Positions 34,843 to 47,900 of a stretch of DNA of 64,000 nucleotides are shown here, one piece after another. Source of the stretch: Maylandia zebra (Eukaryota; Chordata; Actinopteri; Cichliformes; Cichlidae); assembly GCF_041146795.1 (NCBI RefSeq), contig NC_135169.1, positions 13,878,852 to 13,942,851 of the forward strand, read 5' to 3'. A program made the position numbers and the translations under genes. The number at the start of each line of letters is the position of its first letter. The first letter of the stretch is position 1. The notes below the pieces were generated by a model. The model did not search any database. It was given only the letters and a program-made list of their open reading frames with translations, and had not been told where the DNA came from.

Positions 34843-37800
34843 AAATTGGTTTTGGTTTTTTTAATTCACATTTTACACAGTGTCCCAACTTTATTGATTA
34901 CTTTAGATCAATTCATCTCTAAACACGTGATTCTGAGACGATGCAAATGCATGACGAAGTTGACATTCTGCTTCAAACTCAATTCAAATGATCTAAACAG
35001 GAATGAAGAATGTGTGGCCCCTTGGTGTGATCCAACCTGACTTTCAGTTGTTCTAAAGAGTTTATTCAAACTAGCTCTTTCCTCAGGCCCCCTGCACATG
35101 TTTGGGTTTAGTATTCCTGATCTCCATTTAAACAGCTAATACATTAAAAATTTGCTCTGCTTCCAGCATGGCTTTTCCCCGTCTGTCACTTTTCTGCCAT
35201 TTGTCACCTCAAACGTTGAGTTCAGCGGGCTCCAGAGGTGAATTTTACATGACACTAAAGACTCTGTGTGTGTTTTGTGGTAAACATATATTTAACAGGA
35301 CATGTTGAGTGCCTGAGTGTGTCCTCTCTTTCCATCTTCGTTCCTCCCCCACTCTTTGCAGTCCCTTATCCCACCCCCTTTGTATCTGTGTCATTGCTCT
35401 GGAGAGTGAGAGGGTTTCTCTTTGTAGCGAGTCCAACTTGGCAGCAATGCAGTCACTGCTGGGAAAGTGTGTGTTTAAGTGTGGGCTTAAATGAAATGTG
35501 TGCGCTGTCACAGGTGGAACTAGGACAGCATGCTGGGAGGACTCGGAGATGGAGAAGAAAAGTTTGTGGAGTATTCATATGGGAGATCGAGAACAGAAAC
35601 AGGACGCTGACACCTTTTAATTCATTCTTTTTGTACTGATGTTTTGTTTTCTTTCAGTGTTCCAGCCTTTAGTCGTATTATTATTTAATGAACAGGAGGC
35701 TCAAACTTGGAAGAAAGTTCCTATGATGTTGATAGAAAAACAAACCCATGAAAAGGCGGCTCTTTCAGGTCTTTAATCCTGTTACAGTTTGAGGATCGCG
35801 CTGTGGATTAACGTCTGTCATGTGTGTGAAAGGATAACATGGGATTAAGTTGCTGTTTGACATTTCGCGGTGTCACATCAGACTTCAGAGCAGAGGCCGA
35901 TTCATCACATGAAACAAGTCAGGGCTTATTATCAATACTTTAATGTGGCTGCCGATGGGTAACGATACTCCACCCATCTGCAAACGGCAGGTTTGCAATC
36001 CTAAAGTCATCCTGCAAATGAAGTAGCTGTATTTACTGATCTTTAACAAGTTTCAGAGGAACGACTATGGTTAAGAAGAAAAACTGGACAGTTTTACAGA
36101 TGATTTAAACCATTTGAGAAGGTAATTACCACACAGTTCTAGTGTTCTCTTGAATACTAAGGGCTTCGATTTTGGCACTCTCTAAAGAGAGAAATGGTAT
36201 AACCTTCCAGAACCAAATTTCCACGACCAAAGAACAAACAGAATCAGAACGAACTTGTAATATTTGAACCTCAAAACTGCAAACCAGTTACTTACTCAAC
36301 AAATATCCAGATCACCATGAACAATATACCCAAGCACTTGGACTCATAGTCCATCAAACACCATTGAAACACTACTAACCATTATAGGCCTGGGGTTCTC
36401 AGATAATTCTTTAATATACCATCAAGGTGCACCGTTTGATTTGCCTTTGACTCTCTGGACTACCATTGAGCCAAAACAATTTTCCCCTTTCAGATCTTCA
36501 CACCTGCAAATGTCTCAAACTGACTGTAAAGATAAAGTTTGTCAGTTTGTTTAGTTTTTGAAGTTCCTGATCTCATACACAGTAAATTCTGCTATATTTC
36601 ATGCATTTAAACATGAAAGTAGTCCTTAACAAATTTGCCTGAACTCTGTAGAGGTTTAAGAATTACAAATAAAAAGCGCAGAAACATTTTGCTTCATTGA
36701 AAACCTCCTGGATATTATTCCATGGAGGTTAGTGTTCTGTTATTGACATATGGCCACTCCGTCACATCCTTCCTTTGTAGACTGTGACATTTTAAAGCAA
36801 AGGCTTTAACTACGAGAAGAGCCAATATTGTGGATGGATACTATCAGGTTTTCGTCCCCAGTGGAAATACTTTTACTTCACAGATTCTAACAGTCACAGG
36901 AGACATTGTGTTTGTATGTAATTTTCTGGGAAACGCTGAGATAAGCAGCCTCGAGTGCAGCTGCTGGTCACTGTGGCACGAGTCGAAGCGGTTAAAGCTG
37001 GCGATCCTGTTGTGTCGCTGCATGCCGGAGCTTATCTTTGTTTCTGGATTACATTTTTTATCCTCTGAGGGAATTCACAGCTCCTCAGATTTGTCATTTG
37101 AATCTGGTTTTCTATGAGAGAAGCTGCTGCTTCATCAGGAATTAAACTTAATCTGTCGTTTGAGAGCGGGACAAACTCTGACCGCTGCCTCCTGTTCAAT
37201 GAACCTGTCACTTTTCTATTGGTGGAAAACACTAACCCAGCTGTCCTCTCTGTGATGCTAAGCTAAGCTACCCACTCCTTTCAAAGCAAATGACAGAGGA
37301 GTCAACAGCTGAAGGAGGGAGACAGCTTTTACCCGATTCCAGTGACTGTCAAGGAAAAAGCTTTCTGTGCACACCAGCAGTTTCTTTGATAGAGACTTTA
37401 AAGCTTGCATGCTAAATAAAACTAAAACTGTGTAATCTGTGACAAATAAATACTCTAAAAAAAGTAAGCTGGGAAGGACTGGCCACCAGGACTCATAACT
37501 GAAAAGGTGAGAGCAGGTGAGCAGGTCATGTTACGCCCACTGAAAACGGTCTTTGTATTGATAAGAGCTGAAGTTTCATTAGGACTGAGTGGCACTTATG
37601 TGTATTTTTTCTTTTCTGTTTGAGTTCATTTTGTTTCTCTTTGAGTGCAAAGAAGAACTCAAGACAACAGTAAAAAGCAGAGAATATAAGTTGGATATAA
37701 GTATGAAAGGAAGAGTGTAAGACAGGAGGGGGAGCTCAAAGGGACTCCTCAGAGACAGAGAAAAAAAAAACGACGAACCCCTCCAGAGGAAAGAGAGTCG

Positions 37801-38666
37801 CGTTCAGCTGAATCAGCGCGGCTCTCTGTGTGTCAGCAGCTTAAGTCACTTTGTAAAGACGTCACACACTCAGAGCCCGAGGACATTTCTTTGGCCGTCT
37901 CATGGTAATGCCAAATAAAAAAAAGAAGCACACACCGCCTGAGGCTTCACACACACACAGAGTTATTGTGCTGATGCAGTAGTTATGAAATGTTTGTCTT
38001 GATTGCTTTTCCTGCTGAAAACTTTTGTTTTCACAACTTCAGTTTTGATCTTTAATGTTTTTTATTTTTGCAATATTTTGTTTGGAGGAATTTGTTTCTC
38101 TCTGAGGTCATGTATGTTTAAACTTAGTGGTCATTCAGTGTTCCTGAGATTATTTTTTTTTGCTTAGTTTATTTATTTAATTGTATAATTTTAATTTTCC
38201 TTTAAGTCATTTGTTTTCTACTTTTTCCTCTTAAGGACTCATTTTGTGTCTGTGATGATGTCCTGTGTCCTTAGAGATTATTTGGGGTTATTTTTTTGTT
38301 TGTGATCATTTTGCTCCTTTAAAAATTATTTGCTGTGTTCAGTTACTTACAGATTAGTAAAATGAAAATGCTGCCGTCACTCCTTAGTGTTTTATTTTTT
38401 ATTTTTAATTCCTAACAGTGAAAATCTGACAATAAATAAGTAAAAACAAATACAATAAACAAAAAACATACATTTATATTTCTTTAGTTTTTCTGCTTTA
38501 GCTGGACATGTATCTGCTCGTGAGTTCTGTGTGCAAACAAACAAAATTTCAGCTCACACGAGAGCGAAAAAGTAACACGAACAGAAAATCTGCAGTGAGG
38601 TAACTGAGTAAAACCGACTGAACACACTAAAGAAGAATTTTCACGCTTTCTCTGTGATGTTTTCTT
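34843..38666. other. Intergenic, no gene recognised
   Basis: Almost 4 kb of low-coding DNA with scattered short frames. The region 36830-37120 carries a 95-residue plus-strand frame with no recognisable motif. GC content rises slightly around 37740-37900. I see no repeat family here that I can name, which makes it one of the few apparently unique spacers in the window. Confidence 0.4.
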
Positions 38667-38807
38667 TCACATGAATCCTTTGAGAACGCACTCGGCCACA
38701 GCACACGAGCAGTAGCGTCTGAGTGACAGCAGCTCTGGTGGCAGCGGCAGCTGCTGATCCGTCACCGAGTCGCCGTCGTAACGCTCGACCATCTGGCCTT
38801 CAGGCGT
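38667..38807 (-). CDS. Coding-like terminal exon of unknown gene or alternative CCDC171 end
   Basis: On the minus strand an acceptor (gacag) at 38808-38810 is followed by 46 codons starting TPEGQMVERYDGDSVTDQQL and ending AECVLKGFM, then a stop at 38667. The codons favour G or C at third positions, unlike the surrounding AT-rich DNA, and the peptide is balanced in composition. I do not recognise it. The exon would start in phase 0. That is compatible with the CCDC171 exon ending at 39328, or with the internal donor in the last CCDC171 exon after NHSPSK. It could equally be the end of another gene. Confidence 0.4.
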   Translation of the reverse strand, partial: TPEGQMVERYDGDSVTDQQLPLPPELLSLRRYCSCAVAECVLKGFM

Positions 38808-38961
38808 CTGTCACCAGACAGCTGTGGAGAGAGCATGTTTGCCCGCTACTGCAGATGAATAAAGTTTTGGTTATTTGAAGGAGAAGTTTCTAAAATCAGA
38901 ATGCCTCCACAACTTCAAAAAAGTGTTTCTTCTTCTGTGGTTTGTATCATTATATATGTGA

Positions 38962-41900
38962 TCATTTCCGCCCTCCGCTCTTCACGTGGCCTCTGGTTTT
39001 TTTTGTGGCTTTCTTCAACTTCATTTGACCCACGGTGACTTTGCAAGAAGCCGATGTAGGGGAGGAACTTGCTTTTGATGGAGGGGTGGGGTTTACCTTA
39101 GAGGGGGAGTGGTTTACAGTGATCATCGGGTTCTTTGAATCACAGAGGGGAACAGCTTGAGGTATTTCCAAGTCAGCGACAGGAAAGGTTTCTGTGAAAT
39201 CAGACACCTGAAGAGAAACAAAGGTAATATTTATTGTAAACAGGAATTGTTGCATGTATAAAAATAATTCATTACACTAAAGATAGAGGCTTATAGAGAC
39301 CAGTATTTAAAGGAGAGGGAGTCTTACAGGAACAAAGGCCAAGTTGTCACGGAGACAGGCATCCTGCAGCTCGCTACGCAGTGCTGTCACATGACTGCGG
39401 TGGGCAGAGACTTCCTGCTCAAGCCAATCAATCCTGGAGCTGCAGGTGTGGCAGAGCTGAGAGACGGCGGAGAGAAAACTCTGCACAGGAAGAGAAACAT
39501 GAAGGGATGAACTGAGAGCGGCGAAGGGGTGGAGGCTAAAGAGGAGAGAAAGGTGTAGAAGGAAGGAAGAAGAAAGGAGGGAAAACATAAGAAAAGAAAG
39601 ACACTTCCTTCCTCGCTCTGCTACCTGGCACGCTGTCGCCTCAGGAGCTCCCATGATGCTCTCTGCTCCACTCAACTCTAGGTTCTCGTGAGGTAACAGC
39701 AAGGGGCGGGGCTTGGCCTTCAGAGAGTGTTGTGATTGGACGAGACTGTCCCTGAACTGAAGAGCACACTGCATTGTTTCAACAACTGTGAGGCCCAGAG
39801 TGAGTTTTCAGCAGTCAAAGTGAGGTCACCTCACTGTGTGTGTGTGTTTGTGCGCATGTGTTCACCTGCTTGCAACTCGCCTCTGCAGCCTTCATGAAGC
39901 TGACCACACCGTCCCGACGTCTGAGAAACAACAACGTCAACAACCAACAATCTCACAGTAAACACACTTCTGGGCGGAGGGAAAGAAGGCCCGCTACCTG
40001 CTGGCATCGCTCAGCTCTTCCTCAGCTCGCTGCAGCCTCTCCTCCACCTGCTTCTTCCCCTTCTGAATCCCTGATAGGTGCTTACCCAGAATCCTCAGTG
40101 AGCGCTCTTTCCGATTCACCTCCTGCCGAGCCTCTGACAGCACCTGGTGAGAGAGAGAGAGAGACAGACCTAGAGTTACCTGAAAGTAACCGTCACTGCA
40201 CCGGGGCTAAGGTGTCCACTGTGCAGGCTTGCAGGCATCTTTTCCACATTAACTGTGAAGGTAAATTATTGACAACATCACCATTAAACAGCTCACAGTA
40301 AACAACTCTAGGTTCTCGTAAGGTAACAGCAAGGAGCGGGGCTTGCTCCTCCTGTTGGATATTAATGTAGAATATTAATGCTCGATCTTTGATTTGTACC
40401 TTTTTGTATATTTAAAATCCGTGCAGTTTGACATTAAACATGATAGCATCAGAGAGAGCGTCTCACTTTCTAAGTTCCAGGTCACTCAGTTCTTACATCG
40501 GTTTTGAAAGGATCAAAACACCAAAGTCACGTAACAGGGCAAACTTGCCCGATCAATCGAGGCAGCAGGAGGCAGTTCTGTGTTCTGTGAGGTAAAATTA
40601 CTGTTTTTATGAATGGAGTCTGGTGGACAGCAATTTGGGTGACTTCCTGCTTACTGTAGAAAGGGCTGTTTGACAGAAGGCAAAGTGGTGAACATGTTCT
40701 CAATAGAGCGTCCATCAAACCCAGGTCGAGTCAGATTCTGTGTGGGCGTGGCCTAATCCCACCTGCAGCAGGTAACACACTTGTTGATGTTCAAAAAGAG
40801 CAGAGTGAATATTTGTGTGTGGCGTACCTGTGTGGTCTGTCTCAGTGTGCGCTGTGTTTCAGCTTGCTCGGCAGCATTTTCGTCGACTCGCCGCTGCAGC
40901 GTGTGCAGCTGGTTGGACTGTTCCTGGATCAGCATCTGAGCCTCCTGCTCTCTGCTCAGAGCCTGACGGAGCTCCACGCACACACTCTGGAAACGCTCGT
41001 CTGGTACCTGAACACACACACACGTACGTCATGAAGGTGTTTAGCATGCAGGTGTGTGTGTGTTTTGCCTCACCATTCTGCTCGTCTCCTTCCGGAGTCC
41101 TTTCCTCAGATTGGCCACCTCCAGCCGCAGGCTCCGCCTCTCCACCTCTGCCGAATGCAGCCGCTGGCTGAAGACCAGGAAATGCTGCTGGAGGACCGAC
41201 ACCAAACTCTGCTGGCGCACAGAGGTCAAAGGTCAGCAGAGGGAGACAGTTTCTCAGATAAAATTGAGTTTCTTTTGTGTTTAGCGACCTTTGTGTCAGA
41301 CTGCAAAGACGTCAGGCTACTCAGACCGAGCCTCATTCGGCTGCTCAGTGTCTCCTCCTTCACGCCACAGGATGATAGGCTGGACTCTGATTGGTCGAGG
41401 AGGAGATCAAGGAGGCGGGACAAGCCTGCGCAAGCCACTGAGAGCAAGAGTGGAGGGGACGAATCTCGAGAAACAAAAGAAACAAGATTTTTTTGAGGAG
41501 GTCTGTGTGTGTGTGTGTTTGTTTGTGTGTGTGTGTGTGTGTGTTTGTGGTTACCAGAGTCTCCCAGAGCCTCCTGCAGGTCAGACATGGAGGTCAGGAT
41601 GGTGGATGAGAGACGTTTAGATCCAAACAAACGAGCACAAAGACCTTCACGACCGTCAGTCAGCTTTTTGTCTAAATAAAAAAAAAAGAAAAGTTTCTCA
41701 GTTTCCTTTTGTTTTTTAAACACACTCCACCAAACATTTATCATGAATGAAACACTTATTAATGTCTGCCAATGAACTAACTGTGCCAAAACTCTAAGGT
41801 TTTATAAATCAGGACATGAAAATCCTTCAATCTTAAAATTTGGGAAATCCCAAACCAACTACAAAACACAACATATCACACTGTCTCATTATTTACCTTT

Positions 41901-44900
41901 TAAAAATGGCGTCTAAATCCAGGAGTGACGTGTGAAAAACTAAGTCCACCCTTACTGCTCCCACAGGAATTCAGAGGCTAAGCAGCAGCCACGTGCTGAT
42001 AATCAAAAGCACTCAATTAAACTCACGATCATGTGTGAGCGCCTCTATGACAGCAGGAGAAAGCCATTGTTAAACAATCTGAACTCCACCTCTACAGTCA
42101 GAACAGATTAATCCCACATGGAAAACATTGGAGGCTGCTGCCAAACTTCCTGCTGCTGCTGCAGTGGACCTCCCCGCAAATTCACTTGAAGGTCGGAGTG
42201 TAATTTGAGGCCCTACGGTCCTCAGTTAGCACGCTAAATGCTCGAGTTCTCGACGGTACAATTAGAAAACAACAGAACAAGTGTGGCTTGTTGGGTATTT
42301 CAAGACCCTGCCTCTTCTCTCTTAAATAAGGTAGCATGGTTTAATTGCATCTGAAGAAACCGTAAGACTTCTGGAACGATGTGACCGATGGGCACATGAG
42401 AGCAAAGCAGAGATGTTTGTCCATAATGCCCAACACCATGTTTGGAGAAAACTAAACACCTCATACCAACTGTCTGTTTGTTATTTAAGATTCAAATGTG
42501 AGGAGATGCATCCGACGGCTAAAGCTTGGCTGAATCCAGGTCATACGACAGGACAACGATCCCACCAAATTAACCAAGTCCAGACTTCAACTTGATTGAA
42601 ATGCTGTGGAAGGACTTTAAGAGATCTGTGCACAAACCTCAATCATCTGAAGCAATGCTGTGAAGCAGAGTGGGACAAATTTCCTCCACAGAGATGTGAG
42701 AGATCGATAGTCATACAGGAAGTGATGACTTCAACTTCTTGCTGCTAAAGATCGTTCCACAAGCGACTGAATCGTGGGCTGAACTGTTTTTCACAGGACC
42801 GCAGCTGCACAGCATGTATGTGAATCTGGTAACTTGTCATTACACTGACACTCAGATACACAGTATTTACGCTGCTCTCTCAGCTGCTGCACAACATCAG
42901 TGACACACAGCAGTGCAGCACAGTCTGTGTGTGCCTCTCTAACATCAGTGTGTTACCTTCTGAAGACGGTGTTTCCTTGAGCTGCTACAAACACACTGAA
43001 AGTGTTTCCTTTCTTGTTTGTGGAGGTGTGTGTACCTGCTGTGTCTCGACCCTTCTGTGTCGCCGTATCCGCCCCTCCACAGACGCAGACAGCTGGAGCT
43101 CCGCCTCCTCTCTCCAGACGAAGCAACACTGTCGTGTTCCTGGCCAGCGAACACCACCTCCTCACTGCCAGCACAGCGCACACAGTCCTCCTCCACCTCT
43201 TCGTTGCCCTCCTTGTCCTCTCTCTCTTCTTCTCTTCCTCCTTCTCTTGGTCTTTCTCTCCTTCCAGAGCATCAACCAGCCTCCTCACCTCCTCCTCCAG
43301 CTGCTCCCGCTCTGCCAGCTGCCGGCACAGGAATTTCTTCTGCTCAGAAAGCCCACACAGACGGTGGTGAGCGTGCCTCAGCGCTCCACCCAGCAGGGCG
43401 CAGGCTAAGAAGAAGGACGAGGACTCCTTGCGGCTTCGAGAGAGGAGGCCTCTGAGCTGGGAGAGGTCAGAGGTCAGCGAGGAACAGCGTTGCTCCAGAG
43501 AGGAGGTGCGATCACGGAGAGAGTCGCACTGAGAGCGGCAGACCTGGAACAAAACGTGGAGGGGTTAGCATCCAAAATCAGAAACACGCTGGTTCAGCAA
43601 AGAGAAGGAAGTGGGCGGAGCTGATGTGTATGCCGCCTCCAACGTAAAAACACACAAACAAACAAAATCTGCCATTTTCAGATCTTAGGTAACTGTGCAC
43701 GTCTGGTATTAACACGGAGTGTGAGTATTTATTACACGGCGTGCTGCGGGGAAAAGCCTGTTTGAGTCTAAGGTTTATTTTTTAGCACCTGGCGGCTCTT
43801 TTTTGCTTCTCATCCGTAAACTCTCTGCATTCTCTTTCACGTGATTCGGTTTATTTTGAAGCAGACGATGGAGCCACACTATGGTTTTACCGTCGTTGTT
43901 GCTAACGGCAACGCATAAAAACAGGCGCTTGTCCGTCTGTAGTGTGGTTATATTACATATAAGAGAAAGAGAGAACTTTAAGAAATGAATATAGCCACTA
44001 CAGTGACCATCAAAACGATGAAAAAATATTGCCGTAAACAGTTTATTTTGCGACACCACGAAACAAACGATAGCGTAAAATGAAACGATAGATGTTTTTA
44101 TATCGTCATCCGATATATATCGTTATATCGAACAGCCCTAATGCTGGGTGTCACGGTATTTTTAATGGTGACAGTTGTTTACACGGTTAAACAAAGCTAC
44201 TTATTTTCTTTTACATTAAACATGAAATGTGTTAACATGTCTTTTCTTCTCTGCTTTCGCATTTATTGCGTTTTCATGAGAAAAAACGTGTAAAGTGTGA
44301 CGCTGCTCAGTGACACAAAGGTTGTAATAACTTCGTAACAAATCCCTATTACCGGTAAGCTTTGCCTTTTTCTGCTCTTCACTCTTCGGTGAACTTTTTC
44401 TGTTGTAAATGTTGCTGCAGAGAATTTTATGCTTTCGGAGACAACAAAGTTGGAAGTGAACAGATGATTTTTGTATCTGTCGTCTCGTCTCTTCGGAGAA
44501 TCTGACCAAAGGGACTGATAACTGAAATCTTTCTGCTTCCATCCTGCTGATTCAGCTCACAGTGCCTCTGTCGCTGCAGGGCGACGTGACTGACGTACAC
44601 GAGGCGCCGAAACACCCCAGGGATGAGTGTGTGTGTGAGTGTTACCTGCAGCTCGCTCTGCAGCCCTCTCACAGTGTGCGTGTGCTGTCTGCTCCACTCC
44701 TCCTCCCTCCTCCTCACGCTCTCCTCCAGACGGGACAACACACACTCCTGATTCCGCTGCAGCTCGCGCACACACACACTCTTCTTGTCGCACACGCTCT
44801 GCAAGTGGGCGATCTGCAGCGAGAGAGGAAAGAAAAACAGGGTGGGGGAGGGGCAACATTTTAGCCACATGGGAAATATAATGTTCACAGTCTGTCAGCA

Positions 44901-47900
44901 AACTGTTGCAGATGTGTCACAGCTGGCAGGTACAGGAAGTGAAACCTTGTAGCTCAGTGTCACCTCACCGGTTTGTGAAAATACTCTGGGGGTCTCAGGC
45001 CTCTGAATGACGCCACAGTCCTGGACAAGACCCCAATTTATTCATATAGTCAGGAAGCTAATGTTAGCCGGCTCGCTCCTATATAGCTTATCAACATGTT
45101 TGCTAGCATTAAACAAGATAAAGCCACTTTTATCAGATGAAGCCCATTTAAACAAACAGAAATTTGACTGGCATTCGAGTAAAGTTCTTTCACCATCAAA
45201 ATATCAATTGATTCAAATTCAACACTCAGACTGTCTATATTTTGACTAACATGTTATCAAGTAGGCAAACACATCTAAATGCAAGTTATCTACAGCTGTG
45301 ACCACACAGGAACTGATTCCCTCTGACATGATAGCCAGAAACCATACACACTACGTCACTACTAGGCAGACCCTGGTCTATTACTAGATTTTAGATTTAT
45401 TAACCTGGCGCAACTTCTCTTGTATTTACAGCACAGTAATTTCAATCTGTAAAACTGTAAAATGTAAATAAGGACAAAGAAAAAGGACGAACCTTAAACT
45501 ACATCTTTGTGAAAAATAATTAAAACGCAATAATAAATAATTAAACATCGTTGAAATCTTGTAGAATTGTACTTTCTTTGTTTCATTTGACAGCCAGTTG
45601 CTGATTGTATGCAGTCACTGATGCAACTGTTAGGCTACTTCAAATTATAACTTGTCATCCTGCCATAGAAGGACAATGACACTCAGCATCTACAGGTGAC
45701 TCTTGGTGACACAAAGTGGCTCTGAGATGTATTTTCTCAACATCAAGGAAAACCAGTGAAGCAATGGGATTGACAGATACTGGTGAGTAACTCATGAAAG
45801 CAGAGTGAACACGTTTAAGGGCAACTAGAGTTTAAATAACCCTGTGCTGACCAGGTTTGGCACTTGCACCTAAACAATTTACCTTTTTTCTTAAGATCTG
45901 GCTGTGAAAGAAGTTAGTCAAGGCAAACAAAGTTCTCACTAACAACAAATTTTATTGGCTCTGTACCAAAGGAACAATCATCAGAGCTGCAGTGATTAGT
46001 CAATCATACTTTTATTCTTGGGGTCTGAAGAGTAGAGCTGAACAGAAAACACCTGAAACGAAACCTGGATTGTTTCTAATGACAAGCAGGGGGCGACTCA
46101 TCTGGACTTCACTTAATCCTGGTTTCAGATTCTAGTTTCAAGTCTTATTAAATAAAACACATTTATTTTATAAATTGTGTTCATATGAAAGTAAAAAATG
46201 TTTTTGAGGTGAAGACAGGATGGGTATCAGTGGGTGAATTCAGCTTGGTTTACCTTGTTGTTGGCTTTCTTGAGGTCAGAGGTCAGCTGGTCCACCTGCT
46301 CGCTGATGACATCACACAGCTCCTTCCAGGTGAAGTTACCCAGAATGCTCTGAGATTGATCGAGGAGGACGCAGCCAGCCAGCAGGCGCTGGTAGAGGCA
46401 GTAGAGGAAGGACAGATGGGCCTGACACACAGACAGAGGCTCAGTATGAGGAGGCTGTAATGCATTTAAGCCTCAGCTGTAATGATATAATGACATCATG
46501 CTGCTGAGAGAGCAGGCTCAAACTGTGACTCTGCTGCCACACAACACACACAACACAAGTGTTTAACTGACAACGTTTCACTTTTTTCATTTAAATTGAG
46601 TCAACAGAAGATAAAAATAGTTTGAAAGTAACGGACAGATTAATGCAGCACCAGAATTATAACAAATGTTAAAAATCTCGATTCAGCACCGTCGACTCTT
46701 TCTTGTAGTGTTCAGTTATCTCCTGGACGTCTGCTGTCCTCTCCTCCCTCTCCTTCTCTAGTTCCCTCTTCCTCTCCTCCCTCTCTCTCTGCAGCTCGGC
46801 CTCCTGGCTTTGACTCTGTGTCGACCAATCAGAGCTCTCCTGGCGTAAGCGAGACACCTCCTCCTTCAGTTTCAGCGTCTCCTGCTGAGACTCCTGGAGA
46901 AGAAAAGAGAGAGAAAAACAGGTTGAGACATAAAAATGTCCTCACCTTCCAACAAACCAGAAAATGTCTTTGCAGATTACACAGAGATCCTGACCTTCCA
47001 CCAATGTACTGAAGATCTTTAAATAAACGTCCTTTGAAAGTAACAGTCCCTGCTTCACAGAGACACACTTGTGTTAGTCCCATCTATCCAAAAAAGCAAA
47101 CTTGGTGTTTCCACTCTTATGTCTGCTTATATCACGTCATGTGATTTATATACATGCTGGATTCTGTCTATCAAGGAGCACTTTTATTTATTTTTACCAT
47201 TATTTATTATGTAAAAAAGAAAACTCATCCAGTGCTCCTGACTTTTCCAGCACTGGCAGTCCACATTAGTCCTATCGTTGTCTGGGATTCCATTTAGGAT
47301 AAAGACCTGTACTTACATCAATCTGACTCCTCTGATCTGAGGTCAGCTGCTGAAGAGTCTGGTTCTCCTCCTGCAGCTTCTCCGACACCAGCAGCAGATC
47401 CTGGAGCTGCCACAGAAGAAGAGCAGAGGAATAAAATCACAATTCACCAGAAGAAACGCAGAAATAAACGAGAGGAATCTGTACCTGTCTGTCAGTGTCT
47501 AACAGCCTCTGCTGGTATGAGCTGAGCGTGGTCCTCAGCAGCTGCAGGACTTCAGCAGGAAGACTCTGTTTCCCATCATCCTCTGCAGGTTGCGCTGATG
47601 GTTCGCTGGTGTGCTGCTGCAGAGCGTCTCTGATCTGTTTCACACAGGTCACAAACGCCTCCTCTGTGTCGCACTGCCTGTGAACGGCCTAAACACAGTT
47701 CACAGAAATGAGCAAGAAGAATTCAGATATGATCGTAGCGCGACATGCACACGACACACAAACATGAACACACCAAGTTAAAGTGTGTGTGTGGGTGTAC
47801 GTTTTACCTGCTCCAGCAGTGAGTGTGTGTTTGCATGCTGTCGTTCCTCCTCCTCAAGTTTTTCTGAGAGGTCGTAGGTCGTCTTCCTCTCCGTTTCCAA

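Noticed and set aside
36830-37117. A 95-codon plus-strand frame as a gene
   Set aside because: It has no motif, no splice context, and a composition like the surrounding non-coding DNA.
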